Assembly: GCA_035079385.1 (NCBI GenBank)
Contig: JAVHKY010000008.1
Coordinates: 3,828,001 to 3,892,000 of the forward strand
Source: Aspidiotus rigidus
Lineage: Eukaryota; Arthropoda; Insecta; Hemiptera; Diaspididae
Direction: 5' to 3'
DNA: 64,000 nucleotides
A program made the position numbers and the translations under genes. Below, piece by piece: positions 56,560 to 64,000 of this stretch. The notes under the pieces are model-generated. The model was not told where the DNA came from and made no database searches. It saw only the letters and a list, made by a program, of their open reading frames with translations. Within the stretch, counting starts at the first letter, position 1. Every line of letters begins with the position of its first letter.

Positions 56560-59500
56560 AGGGTGGTCGAATAATAAAAAATTAGCGACAGATGATGGTG
56601 AAACATGGGGCGACTGTGATACAAAATTAAAAATGATTTACTGTCACCGAATAAACGCTATGGGCTTGAATACAGGTCAAGAATATGACTCTTTGTAGGG
56701 CGATTGAAAAAGTTCTCACCCACACCCTGACGGAATCTATCGGGGGAGTAATTTGCTCCATCACTAGAGATTAGGTGATCAGCCTAAAGTAAATAAAAAT
56801 GAGAATTTACTCATTGTAAATGAGATGTTGACCTACAGTACTGAGCGATAAAAGTATCAGACGTTGCAGCACGGTGAGGTTGTTATAGTTTTTCTTTCAA
56901 GATGAAAAGAGAATCGACAGTCCATCATTAAAGATGATAGAGGGATATCGGTAACTTGTTTGAACAAGTAATATCAGGCAAGAAAGGTAAGACGAGAGGA
57001 AAAGTGAAGGAACACGAGGAAAGAAATGAGAAAGAAAACGTTGGATAACCTTCGACAAAGTGTGCCTGAAAAAATTGTGACTTTATAAACACACGCCTGG
57101 AAAGTTTCTCTGGACTACTACATATTGATGATTCTACAATAAAAAAAGAATCTATCTTTTTGAATCCGGGAGCTGCAAGGTGGCGTCAACTCCTAACGAT
57201 GAAGTGGGCTACTACCTTATTTCCAAATACGTAGTCGATTGGGCCAGGCTACGTCCTATGAAACTTTTGACTTGTGCGAGTACAGCCGATCTTCTTCTCG
57301 AAAGTAATGTTATAGTGAGGTTCGTAAAAAAACTCGTCTTTTATCCAAAAATATTTCGGAAGTTTCTGTACCCAGGCTGAAAGGGGGGTTGGGGGGCAAT
57401 AAAGTCTTGGTCTTGGGCTTCCATCGAAATGGGACATTTAGCCTATTTTTTCTTCTATTGTTATAGGAATATAGGACCTCTAAAAACATACAAGCTTAAT
57501 CCGGCTTTCTTTACATTCTTTTTCGTTGCAATTCTCAATTTCCGCTCATAAGAAGACCTACAAACTTCATTTTCAGTGTTTATGATAGCAGGTTTGATGG
57601 AAAAGTTTGACGTTTTATGCCTGTCTCACGTTCCGTTTATAGAAATTTACACCAAAAGTTAGACAGAATAAAAGCCCGAAGAAAATAGTTCAGAAATTTA
57701 AAATAAAAAAACTGCATACCCACGAGTTCAAAAACATCTGCGTGAGTTTTCAACTTTCCTTCTTCAATAACCTTGTGAATAATATTAGTTAATTATTCCC
57801 ATAAAACATTGAAGCCGGCTATATCGCGGGAGTATTCAACAATTTTCATCCCGGGATATTTTGTCGCTATGATGAAAACCAAAGAATTCTAACACGTCCA
57901 TATGTTGGGAACGAAGGAAAATAATAAATTGCATCTAAGGGATTTCTTCTTGCAACTCATTTAAATTCGTTCCACACGAAATCCGAAACAAAAAATTACT
58001 TCCATATCCTTGTTTAATGATCATGTACAAAACACGTAATATTTTCACTCATTTTTTAATACTTATAATGATTTTAAGAATTGGTTCAATCTCTACGGAT
58101 ATGTAAACAGAAGCTATACGACTGAAAACAAGAAGTCATCCTAAGAAGCATTAGGGCCGGTAGAGTAAAGCTATAATTATACTGTAGTAAGTAATAAAAA
58201 GAATAATGTTACACTTACAGCTCACTATCGTTTAATACGCCCAATGCGCGTATTCAAGCATGCCTTATTAGTCTATAGGTCTTTTGTACCACAATTGTTG
58301 ATGGAAAATTGTAGTAAGACGAGAAGCGAGGGGGAAGAAAAGGGATGATGGAGCAAGTTTGAATTAACGTTCGAATCGCATGTTTCCAAAATGTAGATAG
58401 TGTTTTTTATCTACAGCAAAAATCAAAGGGAATTGAGGGTAAAGCGTGTACGCTGATATATAAATTGAGGTGAATTCGTGTGTGTAAATTTACCTACGTA
58501 CCGTTCGTCTATATACCTAATTTCGTACTTACAATGTTCTGTCGGTACCTTGCTTTGTAAAAAATACCGCTCAATAGTATCACGTTAAGGCCAATTAGGT
58601 TGCTTTCGACTTATTTTTCCAACTTACATATTCTGCGCGGATTATGTATGAAATATAATAGGACGTAATAAATTAGCCTTACATTTACTCGCGTCGTAAT
58701 TTTGGTTCGTAAAAACTTTTCTTCATATCCATCAAAAATAAACCAAAGAAGTATAAGGCTGAATATTTTGACGATATTTGTACAACTCGATCAAAAAGAA
58801 CAGATAAACTGAGTTATTAGGGAAATACAGCCCCGAAAAAAGTAGGTAACTCATTCTCATCTTAATTCGAACTCAATATCTAAGGTAAATATCTACTGTC
58901 GCATCATTTGTATTTACTTTATTACAATTCGCTTTTGGATGGTGGAGTCCACCTCATATTTAAAACGTTCTCATATACCAAACACGTTCAATGGCTTCTC
59001 CCACTGACTTTTACGGAACAAAAATTGAATATTTTGTAGTTTTCAACAGTAAATAAACTTGCTGTTTCTCTTCAAAGCTTTCTCCTTGTACAACTTAATA
59101 ACAGAAATGAATGAGTAAATATTCCTCCTTTCAGTAAAACATGGCAAGATCGTCCTATGCTAAGGTTGTGAGCTCAACATCTTATCATAGAGAAAGGGCA
59201 CGAGTTCACGAGCAGCATGCAATCGAGTGGTAAATGACTTGGATTTTGAAGATTCAACGACCAGCCAACTTGAAACAAATTAATATCTTCTTTTTTCTTC
59301 TTCAGATATGTACTAGGAAAATTGGTAAAAAAAGAATTGTTGTCCATCTCTTGAAAGTATAAATTCAAAAAATCTATCCTCCACCCACCTTCCCAAGAAA
59401 TCTCTTCACGCAGCCCCCAGGAACAAGAAATTGTCCCTCATTTCACAAACCCTCATGTACTTTTTTGCACATTCATGAACCTATTCTCTATGACGTGGGA

Positions 59501-59700
59501 TATAAACGCGACCTAGATAGCGCTGATGAAAAGAGAAATATTTAACGCACACTTCTATAATTCGTATACCCCAGATGTTCATTTGTATGGCATAAGATCA
59601 CTTGTAGAGGTTCCAACATCTGCAACTTGAGTTAAAAAACGAATTTCATGAGGATACATGGCTGGGGCACGTTTTGATCATTTATTGATATTTCAAATCA
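56560..59700. other. No gene recognised
   Basis: About 3 kb of AT-rich sequence. Upstream exons of the frame at 56089-56544 would be expected here, but I could not delimit any. Confidence 0.35.
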
Positions 59701-59722
59701 AGAAATAAATACCGAAACAGAG

Positions 59723-59910
59723 CAGGCGCGGATCCAGGGGGGATGGGAAAATTCCCCCCCCCCCCCAAAAAAAAAAAAAAAAAAAAAAATCCCCCCCAAA
59801 AAAACAACAAAAAATCTGTAGTATCGAAGAAAATGTAAAAAAAAAAAAAAAAAAAACCACTTTTTTTGGATTGTTTCCCCTCCCAAAGTGATCGTCTGGA
59901 TCCGCGCCTG
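59723..59910. mobile_element. Short TIR element with 5-bp target duplication, second family member
   Basis: The ends CAGGCGCGGATCCAG and CTGGATCCGCGCCTG are perfect inverted repeats; CAGAG flanks both (59718-59722, 59911-59915). The middle is poly(C), poly(A) and CCCCTCCCAAAG. Same layout as 50065-50231. The glycine/phenylalanine frames here are simple sequence. Confidence 0.8.
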
Positions 59911-60782
59911 CAGAGAGGAACGTTTTCAAATATTCGAAAACTCTCATATTCTAAATGTAAACTTTCGGTCTCTTATTTATTTTTCATTTTTGACCACCAA
60001 TATTTTACTATAAATCGAAACGTTCTCTTTGTACTCTTATGGGAATTGATCAGATGGTTGGACCAATATCATACTATCCTATGACTACATTGAACGCATA
60101 TTATAAAGTACTTTAGCTTATTCTCGCTCGCCGTTTTCAACATTGTCAATGAAATTGTAACTTCGCGAATTTACATGGACTTCTCTCCTTTTTCAATTTA
60201 CTGAAGTCGTCCTTTGGAAATTGGTGATCTCCAAATAAGAGAATTCTATTGCCATTTTTCAAGAACATTCTTTCGAGATGAGTCAAATCAGAAACATTGT
60301 ATGGCAATATTTAAATTTGTTCAAGGATGGGAAATCTTGTTCTCATCTGTCAACAGTTTTGATCCCATACCTACTGCTGCCTTCGTGCATTAGCAGAAAT
60401 ATGTAGACTGAAACTTTATTGTAAAAGCGTAGCTCTGCATATTTAAACACTTACCCGTTTTGTAGAGGAAAGTGAAATACTCTATTTAATTTAAAAAATA
60501 TCTAGGGGAATTGATTTCAAACTTGAAGGGGCTCCCAAGGCCTTCCATTTCCGCCAATGCTTCGTCTTTGTCATCCAACACTGTTTCGTAAAAGTTACCT
60601 TTCTTTTTCCCTTTCACACAACCGAAAAAAATGACGTACCCTCGCCTTTTATTTAACATTACTAAATACTCTGGAGAGGTACGTCCAGGGAATCACGAGA
60701 ATAAATGTTATTATTTCGAACTATTTTTTCATAGCGTACAAACCTATGCACAACACCTAGATTTAGCAAAGACTCCAACCCA
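59911..60782. other. No gene recognised
   Basis: AT-rich with no motif-bearing frame. Confidence 0.35.
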
Positions 60783-62960
60783 ATGATTTGGCATGTATTC
60801 ATATACCCGAGAGCCAATCCCTTCTCACCAAAAGAGGTCAAAAATTTGATCAATAGAGAACTTGATCTTAAAAAAGCGCCAGGACATGACCAAATGTTGG
60901 CTCGTACATTGCAAGAGCTTCCTCGCAAAGGACAAATAATGCTAACTCATTTGTACAACGCGATACTACCGCCCAAGATAATTCAGAGCCAACTACTCTA
61001 CTGAGGAATAAGTACAATGAATCGGTGAAATTATAAGGCAGGCCTTAGAGGAAAAAAGTTTTGTCCTTTCGTTTTCCAAGATATCAGTAAAGCTTTTGAT
61101 GGACTATCAGGGCAACACCTCACAGCAACGTCCTACCTCAGAACTTGGAAAAGCCAACTCTATGACCAAACCAGTCGCAGGAGGAGCACTACAGGGCAGC
61201 GTACTTGGTCCTCTGTTGTACCTCCTTTACACCGCTGCTATCCCGGTACAGAGTAATACCACATTTGCAGATGATCAGAGTCCGGATTTTTCGGCACTCA
61301 AACTGAAAAGTTTCGGCACCTGATGTTGCATTTTCGGCATTTAAAAAAAAAAAAAGAAAAAAAGACATGCGTTTTCAGCGCTTTTACAAATTCACGATCA
61401 GAATTATTCAATTTACGACCAATATTACGTGATTTTGACCAAAATAAACGATTTTTAAGGATTAAACTCATCAATAAAAAATTCTAGTAATGTTTCAACT
61501 TTGAACTAAAAATAATATTTTCAAAAAAAAACTCAAATTTTCATCAAAATGGCTGAATTTCAAGCAAAATTAGGCAAATTTTGTCCGAAATTTTATAATT
61601 TTAGACAATATTTAACAAAAAATGGTCATTTTCGGCCGTATTCGGCTTCAAACCCCGTTTTCGGCAATTTTTGGCAAAATAAATTTTTTCCCTAGCGTCT
61701 ACTACCCCTCCTGGGGAAGGCGGTCATCTCATTGTAACCATGGACCAAAAGTGAAGTACTGGACATGCCCTGCGGATCAATACTTGCTTCTATTACAGGT
61801 ATAGAGTAATATTGTCAACCAACCACATAATTTATAATTGTACCCATGTATATAACACCGAGTATCATTGACCTCTACCATATCTTTTTTGAGGAGTAGT
61901 AGAGGAGTTCCCCCGGTATTGTACCCCCAACTACTTTTTCTCCTCCCAGCTGCCCTGAGATCACTGTACAGATCAATTCGGGACAACTGAGAGGATGATT
62001 AATAGCCGAAATACAATAGGGAAACCCGTCCAGTGCATAAGTCAACTCGACAAGTCTCTGCAGACAACCCTTGATTATGGAAGCACATAGCTATAAACTA
62101 CACATAAGATGATGAAACCCCTTGCAGAGAGCGAGGGCTACTTTCTAATATTGTCTTTACGCGCCAATAAATTCGCCCCAAAGAAGGAAGTGTCCATTGG
62201 AGAACCCTCCCCCCCCCCCCAAAAAAAAAGAAGCCTCTACTACCCCCAAGACATACTTCTATATCATTTTCATGCTTTTCGGTCGCGCTAAAACGATTCG
62301 GCAAATGTCGAGGAATCTGGGCTCTGCAGATGATACTGCAGTACTCTCACCACACAAAAATTAGACCTTAGCAGCCAACAGACGACAAGCAGCAATCATC
62401 GGAATACTCAACTGGGCTACTAGATGGAAAATCAAGATAAACGTAGGGAAAACAGTGCAAGTGGACTTTGTACTCCGTGCCGATGGATATGTCCTAACAA
62501 TCATCAATAATGAACCTTTTTAGCTGATGACTGAAAATGCTCGCGATGTAGGTTTACACCTGCGTAGCAAGTTGGACTGGATAACTCACATTCAGAAAGT
62601 GAGAGAACAACTCAAGTTGAAATTTCAAGAAATGCACTGGATGATCCTCGTCAAGAGTCATCTTGAGCTCATGCGACCAATCTGGATAAATGGTATCCCT
62701 TTTTGAAGATAAGCAGCGAATAGCAACATCCAAATTATTTAGAGATTTGAGAACACTACTCCGCAAAGTCACAGGACCTCGATGGTATATATCAAGACCT
62801 AGCCCTCGAAACAGTTCATAAGATAGCCACCAACAAATACCGACTCCAAACTCATACCAATGACTCGAAAAAATCTGTCATACAGCTATACTTGAAAGGA
62901 AAGCAATTGCAAACATCCTGACTAGTCTTGATTGCACAGTCACTCGCATTACCTAATTAA
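60783..62960 (+). pseudogene. Jockey-clade retrotransposon RT, interrupted by a hAT element
   Basis: Plus orientation: FSPKEVKNLINRELDLKKAP, then GHDQMLARTLQELPRKGQIM (60810-60950), FQDISKAFDG (near 61090), AGGALQGSVLGPLLYLLYTA (near 61180) and TTFADD (61259-61275). After the insertion come ADDTAVLSP (62327 on), RQAAIIGILNWATRWKIKIN (near 62390), DVGLHLRSKLDWITHIQKVR (near 62550) and PIWINGIPF (near 62680). GSVLGPLLYLLYT is Jockey-like, unlike the GSVFSV of the I-like copies. Many stops and a missing core between 61010 and 61075 show it is old. No endonuclease remains. Confidence 0.85.
61276..62326. mobile_element. Non-autonomous hAT element, 1.05 kb, with 8-bp target duplication
   Basis: CAGATGAT flanks it exactly on both sides (61268-61275, 62327-62334), and removing it restores the RT box FADDTAVL of the Jockey host. 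The ends are CAGAGTCCGGATTTTTCGGC and, inverted, CAGAGCCCAGATTCCTCGAC: imperfect TIRs starting CAG as in hAT elements. The left half has recurring TTTTCGGC words. No transposase frame was recognised. Confidence 0.8.
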
Positions 62961-63366
62961 ACCTTTGCCTATCTCAAGTATAGACAATTTATGTGATAAA
63001 TAATTTTCAAAAAATTGCAAAATCTGAGCTCTGTTCTAATCTGATATTCTTTCATAACTTTGGAGTGCCATCATATTAAGTAATTATTTATGAAAGCTGA
63101 TTCGTAATTTCGTTCTCGTATGGCTCTCTTCCGCTCCTTCAATAAAAGATTGCATCATATTTCAACAAGAAAACAATAAATGCAAATGAAAATTATACTG
63201 CACCACCCACCTATTGGAAAAATAAGTACAGCATACAATGCTCTTGCAGTAGAAATCAGAGAGAATAGGCTAGTACGAATTTGAAGAGAGAGAGATATAA
63301 AGAGGTTGGTAAAGAAGTCAATAAATCGGAACACGATCTCAGAAACGGAATAATAAACAAACTGAA

Positions 63367-63687
63367 TTATCTTGAACTTGACAACGGGGCGCAATCGAGT
63401 GTATCGTTGAGGTTTTTCGTATTCGTCGTTATAACCAAGTTTGCTCCGTCTACGAGATGTGAAATAACAATATTAACTTCGAATCGATAATTACGCTGCT
63501 TAATTGCTTCAATTTGATTCGGTAACGTCTGACGCACAAAATGTAATAAGCCTTTATGTACATTAACTAAACCGTATCGTTTCGTTAATGACTGGTTTTC
63601 GAACGCGTCGCTTGCTCCCGCGACTGTCGACGCGATGGCTTCGTGCTTCGTGCCTTCCCTATTGAATTTAATAGAAACTGGAATACC
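63367..63687 (-). CDS. ATG-less exon-like frame of unknown function
   Basis: An undisturbed minus frame of 106 residues and stop (TAA at 63367-63369). An in-frame TAG abuts its start (TATCCGAGTAG|GGT), consistent with an acceptor, so it would be a last exon. It starts GIPVSIKFNREGTKHEAIAS and includes SDAFENQSLTKRYGLVNVHK, LLHFVRQTLPNQIEAIKQRN, FEVNIVISHLVDGANLVI and TTNTKNLNDT. It uses many NCG codons and is more CpG-rich than the surroundings. The hydrophobic pattern near the end (F-E-V-N-I-V-I..L-V-I-T-T-N-T) is faintly like an N-terminal region seen in polymerase-type genes of large mobile elements, but that is only an impression. Low-complexity translations do not look like this. Confidence 0.4.
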   Translation of the reverse strand, partial: GIPVSIKFNREGTKHEAIASTVAGASDAFENQSLTKRYGLVNVHKGLLHFVRQTLPNQIEAIKQRNYRFEVNIVISHLVDGANLVITTNTKNLNDTLDCAPLSSSR

Positions 63688-64000
63688 CTACTCGGATACA
63701 ACGAGACCCCACAAGCGTACCTTCTGCCTAACCATCTTGCGTCACGTGCAGATACGCCACAAACATTTAGAGTTCACGGATTATTCGAATCATTCCAAAT
63801 GTACTGGAAAACCTTTGTCATTTTTAATTGTTTTTCCTCGTTCCTTCATTCTCGAGTGGAGTCATTTTTTTCATCTGCCTTCTTTACCAATACGATTATC
63901 TGTTGTTAACATGATCTCCTATCAATAGCGAGGGCAACTCATTGTAATTGTGCGTTCGAAACTGATGATGTAATATCGTACAACCTTGAGACGGAAACGA

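Noticed and set aside
59693..59947. Phe/Gly-rich minus frames
   Set aside because: They are translations of poly(C) and poly(A) in the centre of a short TIR element.
1..64000. tRNA, rRNA and prokaryotic or plasmid genes
   Set aside because: None recognised by eye; short tRNA genes cannot be excluded without a dedicated scan (tRNAscan-SE would decide).

Overview
The window reads as nuclear DNA from an animal, most likely an arthropod and probably an insect. It is AT-rich, has spliced coding exons with GT/AG borders, no operons and no bacterial-type gene packing. It is dominated by decayed transposable elements: I-like and Jockey-like non-LTR retrotransposons, Penelope-like elements, Helitron, mariner, hAT-like and Gypsy remnants. 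The species cannot be fixed from the sequence. No rRNA, tRNA, CRISPR array or bacterial gene was found. Nearly all long open frames without a host exon are translations of tandem repeats or shadows of broken transposons.

Host-like coding sequence is sparse. At 1239-1974 (minus) three exons join in a consistent phase and encode a proline-rich stretch, a B-box-like zinc finger and another proline-rich stretch, best matching a LUBEL/RNF31-type linear-ubiquitin ligase. At 28608-28788 (plus) a first coding exon ends at a strong donor and carries an eh1-like repressor motif. Two ATG-less exon-like frames of unknown function lie at 56089-56544 and 63367-63687 (both minus).

Region by region: 3.1-11.5 kb holds I-like fragments, a satellite-bearing repeat element, a hammerhead-bearing insertion and a triplicated RNase H fragment. 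14.7-19.6 kb holds two more satellite-bearing elements, a long-TIR element with a second transposon nested in it, and a cluster of TGACGTCA palindromes. 21.3-27.5 kb has a Gypsy integrase remnant and the best preserved I-like copy. 30-35 kb has Penelope reverse transcriptase debris and a 1.06 kb foldback. 38.4-40.2 kb has another I-like copy. 40755-52705 is bounded by Helitron-type 5' and 3' ends. It contains a broken Helitron Rep gene with a recognisable spliceosomal intron, a Penelope element with inverted ends inserted into a hAT-like MITE, and more debris. 53-55 kb has a mariner remnant, and 60.8-63 kb has a Jockey copy split by a hAT insertion with a perfect 8-bp target duplication.

The most interesting signals are the hammerhead-ribozyme cores tied to Penelope-type ends, the dispersed element that carries a 44-45 bp satellite between GC-rich heptamers and AACAGGGAACCTG ends, the Helitron boundaries and intron, and several dated nestings. 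No tools were run; all family calls come from motif reading and need similarity searches.
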